The notes under the pieces: model-generated
What the model was told of the DNA's origin: nothing
The model's input: the letters and a program-made list of their open reading frames with translations, nothing else
The model's database searches: none
Position numbers and translations under genes: made by a program
Assembly: GCA_902789245.1 (NCBI GenBank)
Contig: CADAND010000011.1
Location: 1-64,000 of the forward strand
Length of the DNA: 64,000 nt
Direction of reading: 5' to 3'
Source: an uncultured Bacteroidia bacterium
GTDB lineage: Bacteria; Bacteroidota; Bacteroidia; Bacteroidales; UBA932
Shown here: positions 56,147-63,830 of the stretch, piece after piece
Position numbering within the stretch: position 1 is the first letter of the stretch
Layout: each line of letters begins with the position of its first letter

Positions 56147-56488
56147 TTATCTGACTTTATCAAACTCTACATTTAGTCTACCTTCAAAAATAATGCGTAG
56201 TTTCGTGGAAGAGATAGTCAAAACTTCAAAATAGCCACTTGCTCCAACTTTGTAAATCTTTTCCTTCTCGTCGTACCTCCATTGTGTATATGGATACCCA
56301 TCAATAAGAAGGCCGCCGCCTTTTTCAAATGTCCATACCGTCCCAAAAGTAAACGTATCACCATCATATTCGGTGCTCACAATTTTCCATGAGCCGACAA
56401 TGCTGTTTTGGTTACCTCCTTCTTTGGTACAGGATGACATGATTCCTATCCCTAACAGGATAAAGACTATGTAAAGTATTTTTTTCAT
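56147..56488 (-). CDS. Small lipocalin-like lipoprotein A
   Basis: 113 residues from ATG 56488, which opens a lipoprotein signal (MKKILYIVFILLGIGIMSSC). The mature start TKEGGNQNSIVGSWKIVSTE is almost the same as in the next gene upstream, including the lipocalin GSW motif. Eight predicted strands. Tandem duplicates separated by 23 bases. Ligand unknown. Confidence 0.75.
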   Translation of the reverse strand: MKKILYIVFILLGIGIMSSCTKEGGNQNSIVGSWKIVSTEYDGDTFTFGTVWTFEKGGGLLIDGYPYTQWRYDEKEKIYKVGASGYFEVLTISSTKLRIIFEGRLNVEFDKVR

Positions 56489-56511
56489 ATACATTGAGGT
56501 CTTCTCGGTTA

Positions 56512-56871
56512 TTATTCAACTACTCTATTGAACTCTATGTAGAATTGAGTAATATGATAGTACATTTTGATTTTTAATGTAGATGATGAGAGCGTTACAA
56601 CCCACGCGTCGTTCGTCTGTCCCTCAGTTGTCGTGAAATGAATCGTTTGCGAATCTTTGTCATAACTGTATTGCCCCTTGACTTGACCATTTATACTTAT
56701 TGTCCCGTTCTTATCAAACTTCCACACATCACCTACATCATAGGCCCCCGCGTCGGTGCTCACAATTTTCCATGAGCCAACGAGGCCATCTTGACTACCA
56801 CTTTCTTTTGTACAAGAGAACAGGATGCCAACCCCAAGTAAAATGATGGCTAAATAGATAAACTTTTTCAT
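56512..56871 (-). CDS. Small lipocalin-like lipoprotein B
   Basis: 119 residues from ATG 56871 (signal MKKFIYLAIILLGVGILFSC). Mature start TKESGSQDGLVGSWKIVSTD. Similarity to copy A fades after the first strand pair, so the two have diverged in the barrel. A weak ATATTTGC promoter-like box lies about 20 bases upstream. Confidence 0.75.
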   Translation of the reverse strand: MKKFIYLAIILLGVGILFSCTKESGSQDGLVGSWKIVSTDAGAYDVGDVWKFDKNGTISINGQVKGQYSYDKDSQTIHFTTTEGQTNDAWVVTLSSSTLKIKMYYHITQFYIEFNRVVE

Positions 56872-56898
56872 AAGTGTTATGTGATTAGTGTTATGCAA

Positions 56899-57253
56899 AT
56901 ATAGTGATTTCAGTCATTTTAACACAACGAAACATGAAAACAACCTCAAAATAGTACTCCGCAACAATGATTCATCAACATTATTCATGGTGAAAACTGT
57001 GTTACGAGGTTCTAAAATGTGGTGTGAAAGTGTAAACGAGGTATTAAATAGACCTGATTGCATGGTCTTGGGATTGTGTTCTGAGGCATCTCCCGCCGCG
57101 AGGTTTGGCTGGGCGGGAGGGGAAATACTTGATTCAAGAGCCAGTGGTATGAGGCAAATGGAGCCTAAGGGCCAAAAAGATTGCGGTTGCCAAATGGCAG
57201 CCGCAGTCTCAACGATGGAATAAAACCCGTTCTGTTTCTTCAGTAAACAAGGC
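56899..57253. other. Gene-free stretch with strong hairpins
   Basis: No convincing gene. Contains a perfect 8-bp stem CTCCCGCC/GGCGGGAG at 57090-57119 and the terminator described separately. Its right half is much richer in GC than both neighbours. Open frames exist on both strands (up to 134 codons) but lack recognisable domains and start signals; they probably reflect base composition. It could be the tail of a longer RNA or a remnant of a mobile element. Confidence 0.4.
57174..57208 (-). terminator. Strong terminator after the candidate precursor peptide
   Basis: 14-bp stem (GACTGCGGCTGCCA with TGGCAACCGCAATC, two mismatches) closing on a tiny loop, then TTTTT on the minus strand. It lies 46 bases past the stop of the 34-residue ORF. 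Confidence 0.88.
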
Positions 57254-57358
57254 CTAGCAGCGATAAACCGGCCCGCAGTTGCTTGATCCAGGATTCTGCG
57301 TACATCCAAACATGACAAGAACGGATGACTTTTTTGAAATCTTTAATTCTACTTTCAT
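57254..57358 (-). CDS. Candidate RiPP precursor peptide, 34 residues, three C-terminal cysteines
   Basis: Sequence: MKVELKISKKSSVLVMFG, then CTQNPGSSNCGPVYRC. A lysine-rich leader-like start is followed by a small-residue core with Cys19, Cys28 and Cys34 as its only cysteines. It lies 79 bases after the radical SAM/SPASM gene, same strand, with its own TATCTTTG box (57412-57419) and a terminator. Precursors of peptide natural products modified by such enzymes are often this short and cysteine-bearing. No named family recognised; identity as precursor is inference from position and composition. Confidence 0.6.
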   Translation of the reverse strand: MKVELKISKKSSVLVMFGCTQNPGSSNCGPVYRC

Positions 57359-57411
57359 AATTGTACCCTTAAAGTGTTATACTGAGTGGTCTTGTCCACG
57401 GAAGACAAATA

Positions 57412-57419
57412 CAAAGATA
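57412..57419 (-). promoter_or_regulatory. -7 box before the candidate precursor
   Basis: TATCTTTG on the minus strand, about 54 bases before the 34-residue ORF and just beyond the stop of the maturase gene, so the peptide could be made in excess over the enzyme. The -33 region reads AATG instead of TTTG. Confidence 0.5.
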
Positions 57420-57437
57420 TAAAAAACTATTAAATAA

Positions 57438-58967
57438 TCATTGCGTACATATTACTTTGTGTAAATGAGGCATTTCCATTTCCGGTTCCTTTGCCAAACG
57501 CGCAGCCAGAGATCCCCCCTCTAATGGATCATATCCCGCCATCATTTTCTTCGCCAGATTGAATCGCACCTTTGCAAGCCAGCAATTATTCTCCGAGGCC
57601 TTTTTATAATCGCCACGTAAGGAATAATTCGTTCCAGGGCATAGACTACAATAATCACAGTAATCATACCTTCCGCATTCCTCGCTTTCGGATAGTTTGT
57701 AGTTCCTCCATTTGTGCAGTTCTTCTGATTTGTTCAAGATCTCGTTAATAGAATCCTCCAACACATTCCCAAAAACTAAATGAAAAGAACAACAAGGGAT
57801 AACATCCCCATATGGAGTTAAGCAGAAAGTACTTTCCCCAGCTCCGCAAGGTCCGGCATCTAAGGATCTCTTCTGCCCGCCATAATTAGGCGCCTCTTTT
57901 CCAACATATAGAGGGATATTCTCATCCCTGAGAACAACCTCCATTTGCTCTGGAGACAAACGAAGATATTTACTTACACACAAATCCCCCTCCACAGAAT
58001 CTGTCACAGACACCTCGAATTGTGGTATTGCGCCGTATTTCTTAGCCAATTCAGCAACTTCATAGTAATGCTTTAGGTTAGGGCGCATAACGCAGCATTT
58101 AAGATTAATGGGGACAGCAAGATCCGCTAGTGCTTCTACTACAGCTATGGATTTTGCCCAAGATCCAGGGATACGCGTAATGGCATCGTGCTCTTCAGCG
58201 TTTCCACTGTAAATAGAAATGCCGACAACGCGTGGATAGTATTTCGACAATTTCTCAATATCGTTAAGTATCCCTATGCCATTTGTATAAATCGTTGTTG
58301 CAATTTCTTTTTTGTAGAGATATTCTATTATTCCCCAAATGTCTTTATTTGAAAAAGGATCGCCTCCTGTCAAGCATACTCTAGCAAGACCCTCCTCGTA
58401 TAGTTCATCTATGACCCTCTTATAGTTTTGCAATGTCATTTGATCAAACTCTGCCCGATGACTTGTTTCTTCATCATTTCTCACGGCCCCAGGATTATAG
58501 CAATGTATACATTTCGCCGAACAGCGATAAGTTAATTCGAACATCATGGTTGTGATGCCCCCAACCCTCTTTGAATAATCCAACTCAGCGGTTGAAGTAT
58601 CGAATGGGAGTTTATCTTCAATCGTCCTCTCCCCTATGCCGCCATTCTGTTTCCTCCAAAGAGCAATTTGTTTACGATACCGAGCGATACCTTCTTCTGT
58701 TGGTAATTGCTCAACCAACAAACCGAGCGACCTCAGTTCATCAAAAAAAGGGTCTAAACTTGATTTGCATATTCCAGTTTTCGTCGCGACCACCGCTATT
58801 GACACTTCTTTATTGCGTCCTGACGAAAGTACACAACCTATGACATCAGCAGATTCATCTTCAAATGAGTATGCCATTCCGTCAAGCAGATTATAATATA
58901 GTGCTGAATGCGACTTTTTATCGTATCTACCACAGGTCCATTCGGGACGGAAATAACGTTTATCCAT
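57438..58967 (-). CDS. Radical SAM/SPASM peptide maturase
   Basis: 509 residues. Residues about 1-100 form a small PqqD/RRE-like winged-helix region expected to bind a leader peptide. The radical SAM core (about 140-330) has CSAKCIHC (Cys149, 153, 156) for the SAM-binding cluster and GGDP at 201-204. The SPASM region contributes cysteines at 374, 382, 392-393, 431, 437, 440, 443 and 462 (CGAGESTFCLTPYGDVIPCC; CDYCSLC), enough for two auxiliary clusters. Such enzymes cross-link or epimerise ribosomally made peptides. AT-rich compared with the backbone. Product unknown. Confidence 0.9.
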   Translation of the reverse strand: MDKRYFRPEWTCGRYDKKSHSALYYNLLDGMAYSFEDESADVIGCVLSSGRNKEVSIAVVATKTGICKSSLDPFFDELRSLGLLVEQLPTEEGIARYRKQIALWRKQNGGIGERTIEDKLPFDTSTAELDYSKRVGGITTMMFELTYRCSAKCIHCYNPGAVRNDEETSHRAEFDQMTLQNYKRVIDELYEEGLARVCLTGGDPFSNKDIWGIIEYLYKKEIATTIYTNGIGILNDIEKLSKYYPRVVGISIYSGNAEEHDAITRIPGSWAKSIAVVEALADLAVPINLKCCVMRPNLKHYYEVAELAKKYGAIPQFEVSVTDSVEGDLCVSKYLRLSPEQMEVVLRDENIPLYVGKEAPNYGGQKRSLDAGPCGAGESTFCLTPYGDVIPCCSFHLVFGNVLEDSINEILNKSEELHKWRNYKLSESEECGRYDYCDYCSLCPGTNYSLRGDYKKASENNCWLAKVRFNLAKKMMAGYDPLEGGSLAARLAKEPEMEMPHLHKVICTQ

Positions 58968-58991
58968 AATGAGTGAGAGTTGATTATTTAG

Positions 58992-59039
58992 TTATCTAGC
59001 AGGAGCCCGTTCATAAACACTCCACTCAAATATAGGCAT
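58992..59039 (-). CDS. Possible 15-residue leader or precursor peptide
   Basis: ATG at 59039 reads MPIFEWSVYERAPAR then stop, 24 bases before the maturase start. Very short precursors with Trp and Tyr are known for several radical-SAM peptide families. Against this, the bases TATATTTG inside it match a -7 box, so the stretch could be promoter rather than gene. Kept as a low-confidence call. Confidence 0.3.
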   Translation of the reverse strand: MPIFEWSVYERAPAR

Positions 59040-59076
59040 TATTCACGAATTCATATCGTTAATTGTGTTATAACCT

Positions 59077-59126
59077 TGATACAATTGCGATTATAATTGC
59101 ATTTATTATTATCTTTGACTGTATCA
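59077..59126. promoter_or_regulatory. Divergent control region between maturase and M42 peptidase
   Basis: TATCTTTG (59110-59117) is a -7 box for the peptidase. It is flanked by the inverted repeat TGATACA (59077-59083)/TGTATCA (59120-59126) and contains a near-palindrome GCGATTATAATTGC (59087-59100). The arrangement looks like an operator serving both divergent genes. Confidence 0.45.
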
Positions 59127-59154
59127 TATTGTTTTCGACCAACCACATTATACC

Positions 59155-60198
59155 ATGACTCAGTCATTAAATGATTTCCTTATTCGCATTCTAAATGCGC
59201 ATAGCCCTTCGGGATCTGAAGAAAACGTGATTTCGTTGTTTGTTGATTTCATCACCCCATATATTTCAGAGATCAGAATCGACGCATTAGGGAACTGTAT
59301 CGCATCAAAGAAAGGAACCGGTAATAGGAAAATAATGCTTATGGCACATGCAGATGAAATTGGCCTGATGATCAATTACATCGATGATAGGGGCTTTCTC
59401 TATTTCAAATGCATTGGGGGGTTGGATTGCAATTTACTTCCTTCCCGTCAAGTCTCCATACTTGGGGAAAATGGCACAGTCACTGGGGTAATTGGCAAGA
59501 AACCCATCCACTTGATGGGGCAAGATAATCTAAACAAATCTCTCCAGCCGGAAGATTTATGGATTGATATTGGGGTTAAGGACAAAGCAGAAGCGGAATC
59601 TCTTGTTAATATTGGCGATGTAGTTACATTATTATCGAATACCAATATCCTAGCTAATGATTATATCATCTCAAAATCTACGGATGACCGAGTCGGCATT
59701 GCAATTCTGGCAGGGGTGGCACAAAACATAAAACAATTATCATTGGGAGTCGATGTATTTTTGGTGGCATCTGTCCAGGAAGAAATCGGTGCCCGAGGCG
59801 CTCAAGTTGCAACGAATGCAATTCTTCCCGATGAGGGCATAGCAATAGATGTTACTCATGCGACAGATTATCCCACAATGTCGCCAATAAAAGATGGAGA
59901 CATCTCACTCGGCGGTGGCGTTGTCATTCCGTTTGGGCCAAATATGAACAAATGCATTAACATTTCTTTAATGGACACCGCTAAGACCAACGGTATTCCT
60001 TTCCAAAAAGAAGCCATTGCGGGCCCAACCCCCACGGATGCCAGAATGATCCAAATTGCTGGTGCGGGAATTAGAACCGGACTCCTTTCCATCCCATGCA
60101 GATATATGCACACGCCCAATGAGATTATTTCTGTTCATGATGTTGATTCGGCTGTGTCTCTACTTACAGAGTACTTAAAGAATGCCAGTGCGACTTAG
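59155..60198 (+). CDS. M42-family aminopeptidase
   Basis: 347 residues, normal family length. Metal and catalytic residues are in place: His65 and Asp67 (AHADEIG), Asp177/178 (STDDRVG), Glu209-Glu210 (QEEIGARGA), Asp232 (IDVTHA) and a late histidine (CRYMHTPNE). Cytosolic dinuclear metallopeptidase, tetrahedral oligomer in known members, cutting N-terminal residues from peptides. Divergent from the radical SAM gene; it might trim the modified peptide, but it could be unrelated. Confidence 0.93.
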   Translation: MTQSLNDFLIRILNAHSPSGSEENVISLFVDFITPYISEIRIDALGNCIASKKGTGNRKIMLMAHADEIGLMINYIDDRGFLYFKCIGGLDCNLLPSRQVSILGENGTVTGVIGKKPIHLMGQDNLNKSLQPEDLWIDIGVKDKAEAESLVNIGDVVTLLSNTNILANDYIISKSTDDRVGIAILAGVAQNIKQLSLGVDVFLVASVQEEIGARGAQVATNAILPDEGIAIDVTHATDYPTMSPIKDGDISLGGGVVIPFGPNMNKCINISLMDTAKTNGIPFQKEAIAGPTPTDARMIQIAGAGIRTGLLSIPCRYMHTPNEIISVHDVDSAVSLLTEYLKNASAT

Positions 60199-60306
60199 TC
60201 CTACGCTCATATAATTCATGGTCTGCCTTCTAGATAATCTGAATGTATCATAGATTATTACAGTCAACAACCTTTATTTATCAAATTAACTTTAGCCGCA
60301 TTCATA

Positions 60307-61212
60307 ATGGAACAACGCGTTTATTTTTCCGAAGATATCTCCTTTCTTAAAGAAAGAATAAAAAATGGGGTCAATGTAAATCGATAGCTTTGTCGAGAAT
60401 TGGAGCCGTTGCTATTTATGGTGGAAACGGATTTGCTTGTTGTGGTATTCCGGACAATATGTATAATGCGTTAAAAACAATGCCAAAATGATGGCGTCAC
60501 TATCGATGAAGTAACGCTAAAAGACGATGGATCCTGGGCTATTATTTTTAATGACAATCGAAGAGTTGCGGGTGCATTCCCAGAGAAACTCCAGTATGCC
60601 TGCGACGATGCAATCAGAGGTGGGATAAAGATTTACTCACTCGATTGGATTAACCCTTTTACCAAGCGAGAAAGTGTTATTTGCGCTATCACAGTAGAAG
60701 ATACCTCTGCCATTACGACTGGAAACAATCTAGACTGTTTTGAGAATCCTACTTTCTTTTCGAATTGTTATTATAGTTTGAATTATAAACCAGGTAATGC
60801 CGACGACATGGTGTATCATCCTATTTTTGATCGCTTGAAAGAAATCGAGTTTCCTTTTGGTTTTTGTGGTTCTAAATGTTCCGATGACGGTATGTCCGTT
60901 GACTATATGATGAAGAACTCAGGTGAGTTTGGCGGCGTATCAATTAAACCGGAAGAAGCTTGGGAAGTAAATCATAAGGGATACAAGCATTTCACGGACC
61001 TTAATTTTAGGTCCTTGAAATGGATCCTTTCCACGGACCGTAATCGGCTGCAAGGGGTTCACGAGATTGAGATTAATACAATTGACGGAAAGGATCCTTT
61101 TTACGCTTACGTAACAGGTATTGTTACTAAACCATATAGATTAAAACTCTTCTCTGGAAATAGGTACTTCATCTCAAATAAAGATGGAAGCCAGTATTAC
61201 TATTGCCTTTAG
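60307..61212 (+). pseudogene. Unknown protein gene with two compensating frameshifts
   Basis: ATG 60307 opens a frame (MEQRVYFSEDISFLKERIKN) that stops at 60385. Continuing one base off frame gives SIALSRIGAVAIYGGNGFAC up to 60491. From about 60484 the original frame resumes (NDGVTIDEVTLKDDGSWAII) and runs without stop to 61212. The joined product would be about 300 residues, acidic, without signal or membrane segments. No domain recognised. A lost base near 60370-60380 and a gained C near 60483 explain everything. Mutation and sequencing error are both possible. Confidence 0.7.
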
Positions 61213-61486
61213 TATTGTCTCCATCCACCATACGATATAACCCCATTAGCTACTAGTCCGTAAGCAGGATCTCCGTCAATAAATGGTGATGTTCATCATT
61301 TCGCAATGCATACAATATCGCCGGCATACATTATGTGAGTGGATTTGATGCTAGTTTGATGCTTTTCAATCACATTTAAAGGAGACTGCGCAACCTTAGG
61401 AATTGGTAGTCTCCTTGGATAACTGAAATGATGATGAATCATAACCGTTCTAACTGACCATACTGCAGACTTCGCAGGAATGGGCA
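61213..61486. other. Stretch without a confident gene
   Basis: Contains an inverted repeat AAGGAGACT/AGTCTCCTT (61379-61414). On the minus strand a 63-codon frame (61296-61487) and a short downstream frame ending IDGDPAYGLVANGVISYGGW at 61209 read like protein fragments, but no domain can be named. Possibly the decayed end of a gene. Confidence 0.35.
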
Positions 61487-62161
61487 CTACTCAGACGTCT
61501 CGCTAGAATTAGCACCGGAATTACTATCCGCACCTGCTTTTGCGTAGTAATACATCGCCACAAATACCAAGGCGATGGCTGCTGGGAGCGTAAACAAAAC
61601 ATATGCAATAAAATCCCCTACGGTCATCATCCTATAATTAAGCTCCGTTAATTTGTCCAAATACTCTTTTTGGTGTTTGTCAATGATTACGCCACATAAC
61701 AATGTCCATATTATCAAAGATCCAATCACGTACATCCAAACAGCTTTCATTGTTATAGCTGGGATGAGAAAAAAAATCCCGGCGACGATAACATATAAAT
61801 ATGCGCGCCTAAGGACGAACTGTTTTTGAAGACGAGGGCTCTTTTGTTTCAGCCTACTCCCTAATTTATAAAATGGGCGATAGCATTTGTCCACAAAAGA
61901 AGGATCGCCGACAATCGAAATACCGAAGTCTTCTGGATCAAAATTCGGCGGGCACATTTCTTTATAAAAATAATATGCGCCCCAGTATTCATAGTTGCTA
62001 ATAATAAAACTCGAGAGAAAACGCAGATAGAAATACAGGAGCACTGATCCGATAATAATCGGCCAGATTACATTACTCCAATAGTAATCTGGGTAATCCG
62101 CTGAAGAGCAAGAGCTAAGCAACGCCAATAATGAAAGGAAGAATGCTTGTCGATTCTTCAT
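61487..62161 (-). CDS. Multi-pass membrane protein of unknown function
   Basis: 224 residues from ATG 62161 (two earlier ATGs at 62170 and 62179 are possible). A lipoprotein-like start (LLALLSSC), then hydrophobic segments at about 32-53, 118-137, 142-162 and 185-212, with a cytoplasmic or periplasmic loop of 60 residues between the first two. The end is serine- and asparagine-rich. No family recognised. AT-rich. Confidence 0.6.
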   Translation of the reverse strand: MKNRQAFFLSLLALLSSCSSADYPDYYWSNVIWPIIIGSVLLYFYLRFLSSFIISNYEYWGAYYFYKEMCPPNFDPEDFGISIVGDPSFVDKCYRPFYKLGSRLKQKSPRLQKQFVLRRAYLYVIVAGIFFLIPAITMKAVWMYVIGSLIIWTLLCGVIIDKHQKEYLDKLTELNYRMMTVGDFIAYVLFTLPAAIALVFVAMYYYAKAGADSNSGANSSETSE

Positions 62162-62208
62162 TAAATCCATTGATTTCATACAATTATACTAAGACCCGTC
62201 CCCAAATT

Positions 62209-62382
62209 CTACCATGTTCTTATTATGCGGAAGCCAAAAGAATCATTGCTATAGAGGACAGAGACCAATCTTCCGCAATTTCTGCAATTGGCTTGGTCGG
62301 AGGATTGTCCGCCACTATATCGACAATTAACGGCAACGGGTTTGCCACATTTAGGGCAATTAACAGTGATAAATTGTGACAT
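62209..62382 (-). CDS. Small zinc-ribbon protein
   Basis: 57 residues from ATG 62382 (MSQFITVNCPKCGKPVAVNC). Two CxxC knuckles, CPKC and CRNC, about 25 residues apart, make a zinc ribbon. It ends in a short basic-aromatic tail. 47 bases upstream of the membrane protein gene on the same strand. Confidence 0.65.
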   Translation of the reverse strand: MSQFITVNCPKCGKPVAVNCRYSGGQSSDQANCRNCGRLVSVLYSNDSFGFRIIRTW

Positions 62383-62546
62383 AATTCTATTAGTTTTTGT
62401 GTTGTATAGCAAAGATAAGATTATTATTGAAACTATTTGTATCCACAAATAAAATATACTTAAATAATTGCAAGTTTGCCGTGTCCGGTCCACGTCCAAA
62501 GGGTTGGATAGGTTGTTTAAAATGGACAGCGTGGACAGTTATGGGA

Positions 62547-62664
62547 CTAGGCGCCAAGCAGGGCTTTCTTGACCTTCTTGACGGTGGATTCGCTGACGAA
62601 TTCCAGCTGGGCGATGTCGCCGATGGTTTGCCCTTTTCGCTTGCGCCTGGGTGGTAATGCTCCG
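62547..62664 (-). pseudogene. Remnant of a helix-turn-helix protein
   Basis: The minus strand reads GALPPRRKRKGQTIGDIAQL then EFVSESTVKKVKKALLGA and a stop at 62547: the last 38 codons of a helix-turn-helix domain without an upstream start. The fragment is GC-rich in AT-rich surroundings, so it came from elsewhere in the genome or from a mobile element. The rest of 62383-62836 has no gene. Confidence 0.5.
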
Positions 62665-62788
62665 AAAAGTAGGGCGGCCGCTGGCCTCGCACGCGCAATT
62701 TTAATAAGGTTTTTACCGTTTTTGGGTGGTTATGCACTGAAATAATCACTGGATTTCAGGCCGTGAGACTGGGTGGTGATGCTCCGAA
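62649..62788. repeat. Three spaced copies of an 18-bp sequence
   Basis: GGGTGGTAATGCTCCGAA (62649-62666), GGGTGGTTATGCACTGAA (62726-62743) and GGGTGGTGATGCTCCGAA (62771-62788), same orientation, spaced 77 and 45 bases. Confidence 0.7.
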
Positions 62789-62836
62789 TTTTGTACCTCA
62801 CGATCGGCGGCGTAGGCTAGTATATAACGGGATTTA

Positions 62837-63013
62837 CTATTTACCCCTGTTCATTACCGCATACATCTCCACCACCTTCCCACCTTTGTAGATTGCCCAG
62901 CCCTTCTTTCCGCTAGGCAATGTAATCCCACACCACCAATAACCAGGTCTCTTCCCAGCCGCCTTTGCCCGTTTCAGTGCCTCATCCGGGTCGCTGTAAT
63001 AATATGTTGTCAT
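62837..63013 (-). CDS. Small protein of unknown function, copy B
   Basis: 58 residues from ATG 63013: MTTYYYSDPDEALKRAKAAG, KRPGYWWCGITLPSGKKGWA, IYKGGKVVEMYAVMNRGK. About 80 percent identical to the protein at 55859-56062. Similarity at DNA level is also high over this length. Function unknown. Confidence 0.7.
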   Translation of the reverse strand: MTTYYYSDPDEALKRAKAAGKRPGYWWCGITLPSGKKGWAIYKGGKVVEMYAVMNRGK

Positions 63014-63165
63014 CTTGTGCTCGTTTTAGGACCGCAAGCTATGAAATATATTTGCCAGGCTTTGACACGATGTCCAGAAAAACCGAACTCTGTATTAAAA
63101 CCCGGACATCCAATTCGGCTCGGACGAGCGATCTTTGTGGCAGAACCCACTAACTCTCAAATGCC

Positions 63166-63336
63166 ATGAAAATCACAATTCAGCACGACTACATCTCCCA
63201 TGTCGCCGACTTCCTTGTTCCCGATGATCCTGACCGCCTGCCAGATGTTGAGCAAGCCGTCGATTCCTGTTTGTACTTCCTCAGCCTCTACTACAAGGAG
63301 AAGGTCCAGGAGGCGGCACGAGACTGGGAGCTGTAG
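63166..63336 (+). CDS. Small acidic protein of unknown function
   Basis: 56 residues: MKITIQHDYISHVADFLVPD, DPDRLPDVEQAVDSCLYFLS, LYYKEKVQEAARDWEL. Soluble, helical second half. GC content returns to the backbone level here. First of four small plus-strand ORFs that run to the window end. No family recognised. Confidence 0.55.
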   Translation: MKITIQHDYISHVADFLVPDDPDRLPDVEQAVDSCLYFLSLYYKEKVQEAARDWEL

Positions 63337-63437
63337 CCGGTCGAAAGCCTTATTCTTGGGATGCGTTGGTACCACTTCTACGATCGCTGTGCTTAGCTGC
63401 TAAATCTTGCGGCAATTCCTGGTACCATAAACCCCTG

Positions 63438-63464
63438 AGCCCTGCCTTTGAGGTGGGGCTTTTC
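63438..63464 (+). terminator. Probable terminator after the 56-residue gene
   Basis: AGCCC...GGGCT stem with inner G-U pairs followed by TTTTCTC on the plus strand. Confidence 0.5.
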
Positions 63465-63531
63465 TCTTCCCTTCAAGCCCTTATTTATGTATATAATTGG
63501 ATATTAACCTTTTAATCAAATCTTTATCATT

Positions 63532-63708
63532 ATGCGTTTAGTAAACAAACTTTATCCTGGCCTTTTTGTCTTGGTTGACTTGGCCATCTTGACTGACTTT
63601 GTTATGGACATTTGTCAGCGAATCAAAGAAAAGAGGGCGCAGAAGGTTGCCGAGAAGGTGAACCGGAGCCCGAATGAAACCACAACGGAGGCATCTGAAG
63701 ATGAATAA
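63532..63708 (+). CDS. Small membrane-anchored protein
   Basis: 58 residues: MRLVNKLYPGLFVLVDLAIL opens a hydrophobic segment (about 8-27), then a basic helix (DICQRIKEKRAQKVAEKV) and an acidic tail (TTEASEDE). The stop overlaps the next start (TAATG), so this is the head of a coupled set. Confidence 0.6.
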   Translation: MRLVNKLYPGLFVLVDLAILTDFVMDICQRIKEKRAQKVAEKVNRSPNETTTEASEDE

Positions 63709-63830
63709 TGGATGCCGGCCGTATCGAAGAAATCTTAATCATAGTCCTTGACGCCGTTCTTGGAATCCTGAAATCCATCAAGAAGCTGAGAGGACTGAAG
63801 AAAGAAATCAAACCCAAAATAACTGAATAA
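63708..63830 (+). CDS. Very small amphipathic protein
   Basis: 40 residues: MDAGRIEEILIIVLDAVLGI, LKSIKKLRGLKKEIKPKITE. Hydrophobic helix with a strongly basic end. Its start overlaps the previous stop, and its stop directly precedes the next ATG, which makes translation likely. Confidence 0.55.
   Translation: MDAGRIEEILIIVLDAVLGILKSIKKLRGLKKEIKPKITE

Noticed and set aside
56888-57318. Frames of 111 (+) and 134 (-) codons
   Set aside because: They run through hairpins and the terminator and overlap the 34-residue candidate gene out of frame; no domain or ribosome site.
62390-62749. 119-codon minus-strand frame
   Set aside because: It runs in a different frame through the helix-turn-helix remnant and across repeats; no signals of its own.
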